Assembly (NCBI GenBank): GCA_016703765.1
Contig: JADJBL010000021.1
Coordinates: forward strand, 1-64,000
Direction: 5' to 3'
From: Saprospirales bacterium
GTDB lineage: Bacteria > Bacteroidota > Bacteroidia > Chitinophagales > Saprospiraceae
DNA length: 64,000 nt
Positions 50,501 to 58,461 of the stretch are shown here, one piece after another. Position 1 is the stretch's first letter; the number at the start of each line of letters is the position of its first letter. A program made the position numbers and the translations under genes. Under the pieces are notes generated by a model. That model was not told where the DNA came from. It was given only the letters and a program-made list of their open reading frames with translations, and made no database searches.

Positions 50501-52422
50501 GCGGCATGTTCATCCAGGCGAACAATACCAGTACGGGCAATGTAGGCGGCTCCGATTATTTCTGGTACCTCGACGATGTGCTGATTTCCACTGCGCTGAA
50601 CCCCAACCCGCTCCAGTTCTTTACCGGGAGCTCGACCACCACGCATATCCTGAAACTCGTCGCGGAAAACGCCTGCGGCGTGGACACGACCGAAACGCTG
50701 ATCACCGTCTATCCCACCGACGTCATCGCGTTGTTCAATATGTCGGATACGGTGCTCTGCGTGGGAGAAACGCTTTCTCTGACCGGGTTCCCGACGCCGG
50801 GAGCAGGCTATAGCTGGCTGATACTTCCCGAAGGCAGTACTTATGGGACGATCGACGCGACCCATGTGTTTGGCTCTGCCGGTATGCACGAGATCATATT
50901 GTACGCCGAGGGTTGCGGTTACGACTCCATGAAGATGGTAGTGACAGTGTTGCCACTTCCGGATGTAGATCTGAACTACGACCTCGCCAAGTGCGTGGAC
51001 GTGCCCGTTGAATTCGAGGTGCTGACAGATGCCCCGAACCATATTTTATACTACGGCGACGGCGACTCCACCTTTGCCATCTTTAGCGGACATCCCTATG
51101 CCTCGGAAGGAACTTATGCCCTGACCCTGATAGCCAGCTCCGTGGCCGGATGCCAGAACACCTGGGCGGGCAGTGTCGATATTGTCGCCGGACCGGTGGC
51201 GGCGTTTACTCCTCCCGATCCGGAATGCGCGAACGTGCCGGTTACCTTTGTCAGCCAAAGTACCGGCGCGGCGGAGTGTTACTGGATTTTCGGCGATGGG
51301 ACAGACGCCAGCGGATGTACCGCCAATCATACCTTCCCGGGCACCGGCAGCTATACCGTGACCCTGATCGTCGATTCGCCCGAAGGGTGCAAGGATACGA
51401 CCAGCCAGCTTTACTATGCGCTGGAGACGCCCGAGGCCTTTTTTACCTATACCATTCTCGAAGAATGCACGCCGGGACAGGTCGTTTTTGAAGATGGTTC
51501 TACGCAAAGTTTCGGGATCCAATGGTCTTTCGGCGGTGGCCAGCCGAACGTGTCGGTAGAATACCCTGACGGCGATCAATATCAGGTTACCCTGCAGGCT
51601 TTCAACGGCGAGTGCACGGATAGCCACACCGAAACCTTTACCATCCTTCAAAGCCCCTCGATCGAACATGTGGTGACGCCCAACTGCACCGTGGCCGAAG
51701 GCAGCAACCTCCTCATCACGACCGCCGATGCGATGGATTGGGTTGCCGTTAGCGGAGAAAACTACAATGCTCCGGGGGACAACCACCCCAATTTGCCGGC
51801 TGGCGACTACCTCATTTCCGTCCAATCGACCAACGGCTGCACGGCGGAGGAAGAAGTCACCGTGCTGCCTCCACAGGAAATTTTCGCCCAGTTGGTGGAA
51901 GACACCTTTTTCATCCTCCTCGGGCAAAGGGTAAACCTGAACCTCCAATACAACCTGGCCAATCTCCAGTTTCATTGGTCGCCCGAAACCTGGTTGAACG
52001 ACCCGTCCATTCCCGACCCTGAGGCGGCGCCCTTTGAAACGACCTCCTACGTGGTCTCCGTGTGGGATTCGCTGAACTGTTTCAAGTACGATACGGCCTA
52101 CATCCGGGTGCGCGAAGACCGGGATACGAGCATCTATTTGCCCAATGCCTTTACGCCCGACAATACCGGCTTCAACGACGTATTTATGGTCCGGAGCAAC
52201 AACCCCGGGATGTTTCAGGTAAAATCCTTCCTGATTTACGACCTGAACGGCGCCCTGGTCTTCGAGGCACGCGACTGCCAGGCGAACGTCCCTTCCTGCG
52301 GCTGGGACGGAAACTTTAAGGGGAAGCCGGCCCAGCAAGCCGTTTACCGATGGCAATACGAGCTGGAGTTTGTAGATGGGGTGGTGGTGAGCCACGAAGG
52401 ATTGGTACAATTAATTCGATGA
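47599..52422 (+). CDS. Large PKD-repeat adhesin with type B T9SS (gliding-motility-associated) C-terminal domain
   Basis: An intact protein of about 1607 residues. The ATG at 47599 opens MRFLPLLIALLLFQAFDARA. Roughly ten PKD or PKD-like domains follow (YTFPSEGEYDVTLVATNECG, FPVEGEYDISLVVTNPCG, YLWDFGDGLTSNAFQPAHPY, YWIFGDGTDASGCTANHTF), separated by Cys-containing strands. The end is a type B sorting domain (IYLPNAFTPDNTGFNDVFMV, FLIYDLNGALVFEA, GWDGNFKGKPAQQAVYRW), as in SprB and other gliding-associated cargos. The stop overlaps the start of a PorP/SprF gene by four bases, implying joint translation. It is probably a long surface adhesin exported by the T9SS with that partner. Confidence 0.9.
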   Translation: MRFLPLLIALLLFQAFDARAQFGCDVQDGCGDLPVSGGLPTGSPTFFCEGETVTIVNSTTASMVDTTIICWGDGDCDTYPGPPTTMTHFYNFPFDTCLINATQALQLAITMTVINVCPEGVSQNCIITFVKIKVDPVADFISPTDICAGEPVLFINTTCVNADTATYEWYVDGVFAGFGVDFPYTFPSEGEYDVTLVATNECGEDTYTQQVNVLDVPVAEADFTLDPATGCGPLTVYFENLSQGDEISCFWFGFPSNITFLDTTNAFHCEPVVVFPVEGEYDISLVVTNPCGMDTFTLHISVYDDPVASLAPVQPACEELCFIPVATITGTDTAWQWTFANGIPASFNGQFPPQVCFGQSGAVTLVVSGPCGSDTVSQAVQILNQDIVISSPFDTICSTADPFMLSASPPPSGQNIWSSPTPGLVTPAGMVDPANGVEGWNTLTYSITFSGCPKSDSIQIYILETPEVMVGASETLCLSAGNYQLTFSPDGGIWSGSGIIDSLAGIFNTNLANVGPHLLQYQYTDPANGCVTTMEKTITVVPTPSIAVADTSYPCATLQGIALNVQLNPVFNPLPLPGQVFWSGPGVNSNGIFNSGGVSGAFDLSIQFTIPPGCDTTVFFTLVLSDLTPPEAGPDIEVCQNENTLTLQGTSFDPNAVWSGPAINPLTGEIQLNNLTAPGLYSYSLIQFTGQPCQSSDEVTVFVHPPGGVTVESPAYVCETESQFVLPVPGPGTPPGAWTGPSLVNGNEVNIQNLTPPGPYVYTYTAPSLPDACNSDSVELFIGEQPVPAFSNPPIGCQGVPVAFTNLSTGADEYLWDFGDGLTSNAFQPAHPYSDTGDYTITLEAYFNNPLTGEALCTEIAVGTIHIIAAPEVAFSTDVSEGCGPLEVTITNLSSGEGLNYEWFLDGILFSTDPQPGTIILPPGVELETHTISLSVGNLCATLDVSQVVTVQPQPIAAFGVTNNNPCSGMFIQANNTSTGNVGGSDYFWYLDDVLISTALNPNPLQFFTGSSTTTHILKLVAENACGVDTTETLITVYPTDVIALFNMSDTVLCVGETLSLTGFPTPGAGYSWLILPEGSTYGTIDATHVFGSAGMHEIILYAEGCGYDSMKMVVTVLPLPDVDLNYDLAKCVDVPVEFEVLTDAPNHILYYGDGDSTFAIFSGHPYASEGTYALTLIASSVAGCQNTWAGSVDIVAGPVAAFTPPDPECANVPVTFVSQSTGAAECYWIFGDGTDASGCTANHTFPGTGSYTVTLIVDSPEGCKDTTSQLYYALETPEAFFTYTILEECTPGQVVFEDGSTQSFGIQWSFGGGQPNVSVEYPDGDQYQVTLQAFNGECTDSHTETFTILQSPSIEHVVTPNCTVAEGSNLLITTADAMDWVAVSGENYNAPGDNHPNLPAGDYLISVQSTNGCTAEEEVTVLPPQEIFAQLVEDTFFILLGQRVNLNLQYNLANLQFHWSPETWLNDPSIPDPEAAPFETTSYVVSVWDSLNCFKYDTAYIRVREDRDTSIYLPNAFTPDNTGFNDVFMVRSNNPGMFQVKSFLIYDLNGALVFEARDCQANVPSCGWDGNFKGKPAQQAVYRWQYELEFVDGVVVSHEGLVQLIR

Positions 52423-53531
52423 AAAAACCCTTGATTATGCACCGTATTACCTGCCTGATCCTGATCTGGGCTGCATTTTTCGCACAAAAATCTGCCGCCC
52501 AGGAGGCGCGTTTCTCCCAGATCAGCCGCTCCGTCTTCGGCCTCAATCCCTCGACCACGGGCTACGATATGGGCGACTATTACCACCGCTTTGCCGTGGC
52601 CACGCGCACCCAATGGGGGAGTCCCTGGCAGAACGACGCAGTACAGAGCTACCAGGCAAGCTACGACTTCCGGCTTTGCGGGGGGAAACAGCGTTTTGGA
52701 GCCCGGGGCCGTAGCAAACGCCAGTTTAAAAACAACGGGACCAGGCAGGAAAATCTGGCTTTCGGCATCCAGGGACGCCGCACCCATTCCAATCTGGCCG
52801 ATTTTACTTTTTCGGGACTTTGGCTCAGTGCGGCCTACCATCAATTGTTGGGCGAAAATGCCATGCTCTCGGCCGGCGCCGGCGTCGGAATGCTCAATTA
52901 CAGTATCGACCCCGGCCCATTGACCTTCAATGAGCAGTTCGACGGGGCGGGGTTCAATGCAGCGCTCAACAATATGGAAGACTTTGTCTACGACAGCCGG
53001 ATTCAGCCCGACCTCCAGGCCGGGATCATGATCCATGGCGAGGGAGTTCTCAGCCGGACTGGGCCTGAACCACCTGAACCGCCCGGTTTTCTCTTTCTCG
53101 GAAACGACAACCACCTGGCGATCGCCATGACCCTCCACGGGAGCTATTCGATCAACCTGCACGAGGGGGTCAACCCGCCCTGGGTCAACCTTCAGGCCTT
53201 TTACCACGGGCCATTTTCCGGTGAAAACAACGATCAATGGCTGCTCATAATCGGGGGCAGGATAAATTACCCCGTTTCGAGGGTAAATAATTTTCGAATG
53301 GGGGCCAGCCTTCGCCTCGCTCCCCATGAAACGCGTTCCTTCCTGCTCGACGCGCTGACGCCCTCCATCCAGTTCGACGTCGCTTCCTGGTCCGTTTGCC
53401 TGAGTTACGACGCCAACCTGTCGAGGCTCAGGACGACCTTTACCGGGGGCCTCGAATTATCCGCCTCGGTCGCATTCGGTAACAGACCGAAATGCCCGGG
53501 GATTTGCCCGTGGGCGAATATGAGGCATTGA
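52419..53531 (+). CDS. PorP/SprF family type IX secretion membrane protein
   Basis: An intact 370-residue outer-membrane protein. The ATG at 52419 overlaps the previous stop (ATGA). The signal peptide (HRITCLILIWAAFFAQKSAA) is followed by the PorP/SprF opening QEARFSQISRSVFGLNPSTTGY. Many amphipathic strands follow (LAFGIQGRRTHSNLADFTFSG, LWLSAAYHQLLGENAMLSAG, IAMTLHGSYSINLHEGV, QWLLIIGGRINYPVSR, FRMGASLRLAPHETRS). In Flavobacterium johnsoniae, SprF is needed to secrete SprB, and PorP/SprF genes commonly lie beside type B cargo genes. Here the partner is the gene just upstream. The C-terminal GICPWANMRH is unusual and may reflect a small indel. Confidence 0.85.
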   Translation: MKKPLIMHRITCLILIWAAFFAQKSAAQEARFSQISRSVFGLNPSTTGYDMGDYYHRFAVATRTQWGSPWQNDAVQSYQASYDFRLCGGKQRFGARGRSKRQFKNNGTRQENLAFGIQGRRTHSNLADFTFSGLWLSAAYHQLLGENAMLSAGAGVGMLNYSIDPGPLTFNEQFDGAGFNAALNNMEDFVYDSRIQPDLQAGIMIHGEGVLSRTGPEPPEPPGFLFLGNDNHLAIAMTLHGSYSINLHEGVNPPWVNLQAFYHGPFSGENNDQWLLIIGGRINYPVSRVNNFRMGASLRLAPHETRSFLLDALTPSIQFDVASWSVCLSYDANLSRLRTTFTGGLELSASVAFGNRPKCPGICPWANMRH

Positions 53532-53553
53532 GGAATTAATTGGAGATAGTTTG

Positions 53554-53587
53554 TTGACCTTTTTTTCCTTTTTCTATTCATGAGTAG
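53554..53587 (+). promoter_or_regulatory. Promoter-like motif TTGAC-N15-CTATTCATG upstream of the GYF-like gene
   Basis: ttgac at 53554-53558, then 15 bases, then ctattcatgagtag from 53574. The same pair with identical spacing occurs at 56073, 56844 and, on the minus strand, 63290. It lies 40 bases before the ATG at 53627. The layout (-35 GTTGAC, spacer typical of ECF sigma factors) suggests recognition by the sigma factor encoded at 56932. Confidence 0.6.
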
Positions 53588-53626
53588 AAATGCAACCTCA
53601 TTTAAAAAAATCAAAAGCACTACGCC

Positions 53627-54388
53627 ATGAATTACATGAATAGCGACCCGGAAAAGAAGGAGATATCCGCTTCCAATGAAGCGGCGGTTTCCATTGAGAA
53701 TGCCGTTGTAGAAGAAAGAAACCCCTTGGTTTGGGTGGAAGTGAATGCCGTGGAAGACGGCGAACCCATTATAATTCAGTTTGACAAGCCATCCTTCAAG
53801 GCAGCCATTCAAAATGGCGACATCAAAAAAGACCAGGAGGCGAGATTGGTTGGAACCGAAAGTTGGGTTCGGGTAGAGGACATCGCTGCGCAGTCTTTTG
53901 ATCTGAATGTCCTCTACCGTCCTGTTTGGGCTTATATATCTCAGGGGTTGTTTTACGGAGCGATCGGTGGTTTCCTGCTGAAGTCGATGGATACGTTTGT
54001 CACTTTCCTGGCTTTGGATCAGAACGGGGGAGTTGCAATTGCTTTTGCCTTTTTGATTGCTTCCTTATTCCTGGCTAAACACATTCAATTTTTACCTATG
54101 GCAGCCTTTGCCTGGGCAGGGTTTCAATACGGATTCTTTTTGTTCGGAGCGCTGTTCACCACTGCTGTGGTGGGCATCGTGTTTGGTGCGCCTTTGGGCG
54201 CGTTGATCGGGGCCATTGCCGGCTATTATTCCAAGCCGGGGCTGAAAACGGCTCCCGACCGGGAGCCGGAGAATCCGTCTCCTTTCCTGTATGGTATTGT
54301 GGCGCCGGTGTTGTTTTTGGCCATAGCCATACCGGCGTATTTGTTTTGGTTGAATCCGATGATTATTAATTGGGTTACAACCAATTAA
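53627..54388 (+). CDS. Membrane protein with GYF-like N-terminal domain
   Basis: An intact 253-residue protein. The cytoplasmic N-terminal 105 residues contain WVEVNAVEDGEPIIIQFDKP and NGDIKKDQEARLVGTESWVRVED, which resemble the GYF_2 type of domain (a strand pair ending in W.....DI). At least four hydrophobic segments follow (YISQGLFYGAIGGFLLKSMD, VAIAFAFLIASLFLAKHI, FFLFGALFTTAVVGIVFGA, IVAPVLFLAIAIPAYLFW). It is preceded by the TTGAC-N15 motif, so I place it in the putative sigma regulon. It ends four bases before the convergent caspase gene. Its molecular role is unknown. Confidence 0.75.
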   Translation: MNYMNSDPEKKEISASNEAAVSIENAVVEERNPLVWVEVNAVEDGEPIIIQFDKPSFKAAIQNGDIKKDQEARLVGTESWVRVEDIAAQSFDLNVLYRPVWAYISQGLFYGAIGGFLLKSMDTFVTFLALDQNGGVAIAFAFLIASLFLAKHIQFLPMAAFAWAGFQYGFFLFGALFTTAVVGIVFGAPLGALIGAIAGYYSKPGLKTAPDREPENPSPFLYGIVAPVLFLAIAIPAYLFWLNPMIINWVTTN

Positions 54389-54392
54389 TAGT

Positions 54393-55996
54393 TCAGCGAC
54401 ACTGCTGCTGCTCCTCCAAGGTAAGAAAACGAAACCCTTCTTTCTCGCCGACCTTATTATAGGAAAAAATGGGCGTATGGGTGGGAAGAATCGGCTCGCC
54501 TTTTTTCACCCTATTATCGATGAAGACCTTAAAGGTGTTCTCGTATAGCTCCCCATCCTGAAATTCGGGGCCTCTTTCCAGCTTCTCCAGAAAAATTCGA
54601 AGAAGAGGGTTTTATCGGGCACCCGGTATTCTTTTGTGGAAGCGAGGATATGACGGGTTTTGCCGGGAGGGGCGATGCCAACTGCGCTCAGGGAGTCTCT
54701 GAAAAGGCCGCTATAGCAGGCATCCATCACTACAAATATGTGCCGGGGACCCTGTATCCGGGCGAGGGCGCCCGCGAACGCCTCCGGGCTCAGATAGCTC
54801 TCCTCGCCGGTCAGGGTGTCGATACCGATGAATTCGACACTGTTTGCGCTGAGTATCCTGGCGTGGCCAAAAAGGGTGATCAGGAGGTGTTCGTTCTCAC
54901 CCAGGCTGTCGAGGCTCTCCATTTTTTGGAGGATGTCCTTTATAGAGGGGTTTTCCATGGTCTCCACCTGAAATCCGTATTTCTCTTCAAGCACTTTTTT
55001 CAAGCGTCGGTTGTTGGGAACGGGTGTCTCCAGGGGCTGGTTCTGGTATTTGTTGATACCGATCAGCAAAGCCCGGAATTGGGGCACGGGAGCAGCTTCC
55101 ACTTCGAGGGTTGTATGAAAACTCTGGAGCGCCGATTGACCCCCAGGTTGTTCAGATATCAATAATCCGGAGCCCAGATTGCGGCAGGCGGCCACCAATG
55201 CACGGTTGCCGCCTGCGTTGTTGAAAGGCGCCGGGAGGGCGGCTACCGATGCATTGATCCACAATGGGAAATCGAATTGGGCAAACCAGATATCCTCGTT
55301 TACGGCTGTTTCTCCGCTGCCAGGATAAGGCCGGTCGGAGGTGAAATACAAAATACCGTCTTTGTCGACAAATGGATAGGTCTCGTTGGCGGGCGTGTTG
55401 ATCTTCGGGTTTGCCAGGGGAGCCGGGGGTGTCCAGCGTGTATCCCTGAACTCTGAGTAAAATATATCATAGTCCTTTCGTCCCTCCGGCCTGGAGGAGA
55501 AAAGCAGTATCCTGGCGCCGTATCTCGACAGGTAGAACACATGCGGGTTTCGAATCTCTCCTGCCCAGTCCAGGTTGACCGCTTTTTCATCGCTGAAGGT
55601 ATCGTCCGGTCCGATATGGGCCTCCCAAATCTCCAGAAGGTTCTTATTTTTTTTGGTGTAGAGCACTTTGCGGCCGTCGCGCAAAGGCGTCATTTCCATA
55701 AATCCCACATAAGCGAGCCCGGATTTTTCGACTGCCTGGGTTCTGGGGTTGACCCAGAAAAACTCGCGGGTGATTTGGTCCCCTGTAGGTCCTGCTTTTT
55801 GCGCGCATTGGATCAGCACCCTGCCGTCTGGGTGTTGCCCTGCTATCGTTTTGTTTTTGAGGGTTTTTTTTGAAAAAACCACCTCGCTTGCAACAAAGAA
55901 GGAATTGGTTTGGGCGCCATAGGGATCCTGGGCATGTACCCGGGAGGAGGTTAAGGTAAAGGCGATAACTAATAAGGTCAACTTAAGTTGGCACAT
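54393..55996 (-). CDS. Exported caspase-fold protease with TolB-like propeller, frameshifted near the C-terminus
   Basis: From ATG 55996 a signal peptide (MCQLKLTLLVIAFTLTSSRV) leads into a WD40-like beta-propeller region (YVGFMEMTPLRDGRKVLYTK, ARILLFSSRPEGRKDYDIF, DGILYFTSDRPYPGSGETA). A caspase (C14) domain follows: FRALLIGINKYQNQPLETPV, LLITLFGHARIL (catalytic His) and IFVVMDACYSGLFRD (catalytic Cys). Near 54595 an indel in an A-run ends the frame early at 54506. The alternative frame reads EKLERGPEFQDGELYENTFK and IDNRVKKGEPILPTHTPIF, and stops at 54393, which is the natural caspase end. The protein is probably periplasmic or surface-exposed and cleaves after basic residues as metacaspase-like enzymes do; substrates unknown. 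Confidence 0.8.
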
Positions 55997-56072
55997 AGTT
56001 AGGGGGCTAAAATGGTAATTGCTGTAACTGCGACAGTAAAGTAAGCAGACTTTCAAAAATCAGAGAAAACCG

Positions 56073-56107
56073 TTGACCTTTTTTCCGCTTGCCTATTCAT
56101 GGATGAC
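56073..56107 (+). promoter_or_regulatory. Promoter-like motif TTGAC-N15-CTATTCATGG upstream of 56148
   Basis: ttgac at 56073-56077, 15 bases, then ctattcatggatgac at 56093-56107. It shares 11 bases with the minus-strand site at 63256-63290 (tatttatggatgac) and is in the divergent gap between the caspase gene and the 56148 gene. The distance to the ATG is 40 bases. Confidence 0.65.
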
Positions 56108-56147
56108 TGTTTTTTTCAATTCATACCCTTGAAAAAATGAACGTATC

Positions 56148-56837
56148 ATGAAAAACTTTGCCTGTTTTGCTTTCCCTGTTTTCTTGTTCCTGCTTCCTTT
56201 GGAATCCCGGGGAACGGCTCCCATTTCTTTCCACAGCTACATTTCCGGCCGGATTAGCGTTCCGGGGGAAGTAGATGAATACATTTTTGAAGCAAATGCA
56301 GGCGATACAATAATTATTCGCACCTTTTCAGAAGATATTTTTCTGGATGCGAAGATATCGCTTTTCTGGATGGCGGATAACGCGCCCATTGAACCCCAAT
56401 TCATCATCATCAACCTCTCCGGTATAATCAGTGTGGAGCACGTATTGTCGCAGGAAGGCGCCGTTGGCATCCGCTACTTCGACCAAACCAGGAAGAAAAC
56501 CGGCGCTTATGTGCTGGACTTTCAACGACTCAAAACCCCCAGTGTGCAGGTCGGGAAAGCCTCCCATTCCTGTTCTCCCGCTCTTTCGCTTTCCGTTTTT
56601 CCCAACCCGACTGTGGAATCGGCGACGATATCCTTCGACCTTCCCTATACTCAAAAAGCGCGGCTGGATATACTTGACCTCCGGGGAGCAGTGGTAATAA
56701 ACCTGGCAAACGGGCTTTTGCCTGCCGGCCATCAGTCCTTCGTCTGGAGCCCTTGGGGGCTACCGGAAGGCGTATACATCTGCCGTCTGGTCCTGGAGAA
56801 TGAAGTTTTTTCAAAAAAAGTGCATTTTTCCCCCTAA
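56148..56837 (+). CDS. Secreted PPC-like protein with T9SS tail
   Basis: An intact 229-residue protein. A signal peptide (MKNFACFAFPVFLFLLPLES) precedes a pre-peptidase C-terminal (PPC)-like beta-sandwich (FHSYISGRISVPGEVDEYIFEANAGDTIII read in short parts: ISVPGEVDEYIF, ANAGDTIIIRTFSE, GAYVLDFQRL). The type A tail reads LSVFPNPTVESATI, LDILDLRGAVVI and GLPEGVYICRLVLENE. The gene is preceded by the TTGAC-N15 motif, so it is a likely member of the sigma regulon. It is a small surface or secreted protein of unknown role. Confidence 0.75.
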   Translation: MKNFACFAFPVFLFLLPLESRGTAPISFHSYISGRISVPGEVDEYIFEANAGDTIIIRTFSEDIFLDAKISLFWMADNAPIEPQFIIINLSGIISVEHVLSQEGAVGIRYFDQTRKKTGAYVLDFQRLKTPSVQVGKASHSCSPALSLSVFPNPTVESATISFDLPYTQKARLDILDLRGAVVINLANGLLPAGHQSFVWSPWGLPEGVYICRLVLENEVFSKKVHFSP

Positions 56838-56843
56838 AAAGTG

Positions 56844-56878
56844 TTGACGCCGGCGCTAGAACCCTATTGATGAGATAC
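56844..56878 (+). promoter_or_regulatory. Promoter-like motif upstream of the sigma-factor operon
   Basis: ttgac at 56844-56848, 15 bases, then ctattgatgagatac from 56864. It begins 7 bases after the previous stop and 54 bases before the sigma-factor ATG. Its presence upstream of the sigma gene suggests autoregulation. The spacer is GC-rich and unlike those of the other sites, so the conserved ends stand out. Confidence 0.6.
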
Positions 56879-56931
56879 AGGAAAGCCCGAAAAAAGTAAC
56901 TTTAAGGGGAGGCCACCAAAAACGAGAACCT

Positions 56932-57489
56932 ATGGCGCTGCAACGATTTACCGACCAGGAGATATTGGACTTCTACCGCAATATCGGGCAAATTCACCCC
57001 GATGTCTACGGGCTTTTCAACAAACAGGCCTTCGCCAGGCTGCTGAAAACAGGAGCAAGGGAAGAAGTGGCGGAAGAGATCGTCTACGAATCGTGGGTGC
57101 CCCTTCTCCTGAAACTGCCCAAATTCGTGCCGAAAGGCGACGGCTCGCTCTATGCTTTCTTCCTGCAAACCTGCTTAAGGAAGTTCTTTACCTGGTGCAA
57201 GCAAAACAAGCGAAAGCCCCCGCCCATGCCCGAGATAACCGATCCGGAGGAGGGGGACTGGGAGGAGCGCAAGGAACTGATGATGCGTTACTTGCAGGAG
57301 TTCAGAGACAAGGTGCTGAAAGGCAAATGCCGCGAACTGATGCACTACCGCTTCGCGGAGAACAAATCACATGCAGAAATCGACCAGATATTCGGCGCGA
57401 AAAACGCCGAGGGCACTTCTTCATCCAAAAACCAGCTTTACCGTTGCCTGAATAAACTGAGGGCACAGTTCAAAAATTTCGGCTTTTAA
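56932..57489 (+). CDS. ECF-like sigma-70 family RNA polymerase sigma factor
   Basis: An intact 185-residue protein. The N-terminal helices (LFNKQAFARLLKTG, EEVAEEIVYESWVPLLLKLPKF, GSLYAFFLQTCLRKFFTW) match the sigma-2 region of ECF factors. A linker rich in Pro and acidic residues follows (RKPPPMPEITDPEEGDWEER). The C-terminal helices (CRELMHYRFAENKSHAEIDQIF, SSKNQLYRCLNKLRAQF) fit sigma-4. It is the first gene of an apparent operon with an anti-sigma/TPR protein, a caspase-fold protein, a type B cargo and a PorP/SprF gene. A TTGAC-N15 motif precedes it. The probable role is to direct transcription of these envelope genes when released from the membrane protein encoded next. Confidence 0.8.
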   Translation: MALQRFTDQEILDFYRNIGQIHPDVYGLFNKQAFARLLKTGAREEVAEEIVYESWVPLLLKLPKFVPKGDGSLYAFFLQTCLRKFFTWCKQNKRKPPPMPEITDPEEGDWEERKELMMRYLQEFRDKVLKGKCRELMHYRFAENKSHAEIDQIFGAKNAEGTSSSKNQLYRCLNKLRAQFKNFGF

Positions 57490-57499
57490 ATTTTCCGTC

Positions 57500-58461
57500 A
57501 TGAAAAAGGAAAACATACCTCTTTTCGATCAATATCTCTCCGGCGAACTAAGCGGGCAGGCGAAAGCCGATTTTGAAGCGCGGCTCGAAGCCTCGGAAGA
57601 ATTTCGAAAAGAATTCCGTGCATTTAAAATTTCCGTGGAGGCGATGATAGAATTGCAATACGCCCAGGCCGAAGCCCAGGGCCAAAAATTAAAAAAAGAC
57701 GCAGACACAGCGGGCTTGGCGCATTTCAGAAAATACCAGGCCGGAGAAATGAATGAAGAGGAAAAACAGGCGTTCGAGGAGCGGTTGAAAGACGACCAAC
57801 TGCTGGCCTATCAGTATAAAAAATATCTCGCGGAATCTCCAGGACAGGTGGGTATTCCCAAGATATTTTCGGTCAAAATTATCTTAGGATAGCAGTTGCC
57901 GCATCGATTGTAATCGCCATGGGGCTGTTGGCTTGGCTTCTGTTGCCCTCCCGGGTGGATACCGAACACCTCTACGCCGCCTACAATGTGCCGGATTTGT
58001 ATCCAAGCAAAGAGATTGCACTGGTCAATGAAGGCCTTATCCACCGCGGCATAGAAGGGTCCCTGGATTTTCACCAGCTGAGGCTCGACGGCCTGGACGC
58101 CTACGAAACCAGGGATTGGGACCGAACCATCTCCCTACTTTCCGCATATCTCGAACAAGCCGTTCCGGACTCGGAGGAAACCTCCAATGAAATAAAAATG
58201 ATTTATTTGTATATTGGGGTGGCTTGGCTGGAAAAATCAGATCCAAATCGTGCAATTGATGCTTTCCTTTCGGCGGAAGCAGGCATTACCGATCTCACCA
58301 ATTACCGAATGGTCAGAGAGTTGGTCCAATGGCAACTCGCATTGGCTTATTTAAAAAACGACGAAATTTCCGAATCCAGGAACGTGCTCAGGAAACTGAA
58401 TGATGCGGAGCACCCTCTCATACAAACGCAGGCAAAGAAACTTCTAAATGAATTGAAATGA
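57500..58461 (+). CDS. Membrane anti-sigma-like protein with TPR domain, one frameshift
   Basis: The frame begins MKKENIPLFDQYLSGELSGQ, a start seen in many anti-sigma N-termini, and continues through two similar blocks of FDQYLSGEL / FRKYQAGEM (short repeats that may bind the sigma factor). Near 57878 a one-base break in an A-run shifts the frame; the second part reads LRIAVAASIVIAMGLLAWLLLP, a single membrane span, then periplasmic TPR-like helices (GLDAYETRDWDRTISLLSAYLE, MIYLYIGVAWLEKSDPNRAI, QWQLALAYLKNDEISESRNVL). The start is 10 bases after the sigma gene and the stop overlaps the next ATG. The gene is most likely a membrane-tethered regulator of the sigma factor. Confidence 0.75.

Noticed and set aside
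51046..52410. 454-codon minus-strand frame
   Set aside because: Shadow of the PKD adhesin and its type B domain.
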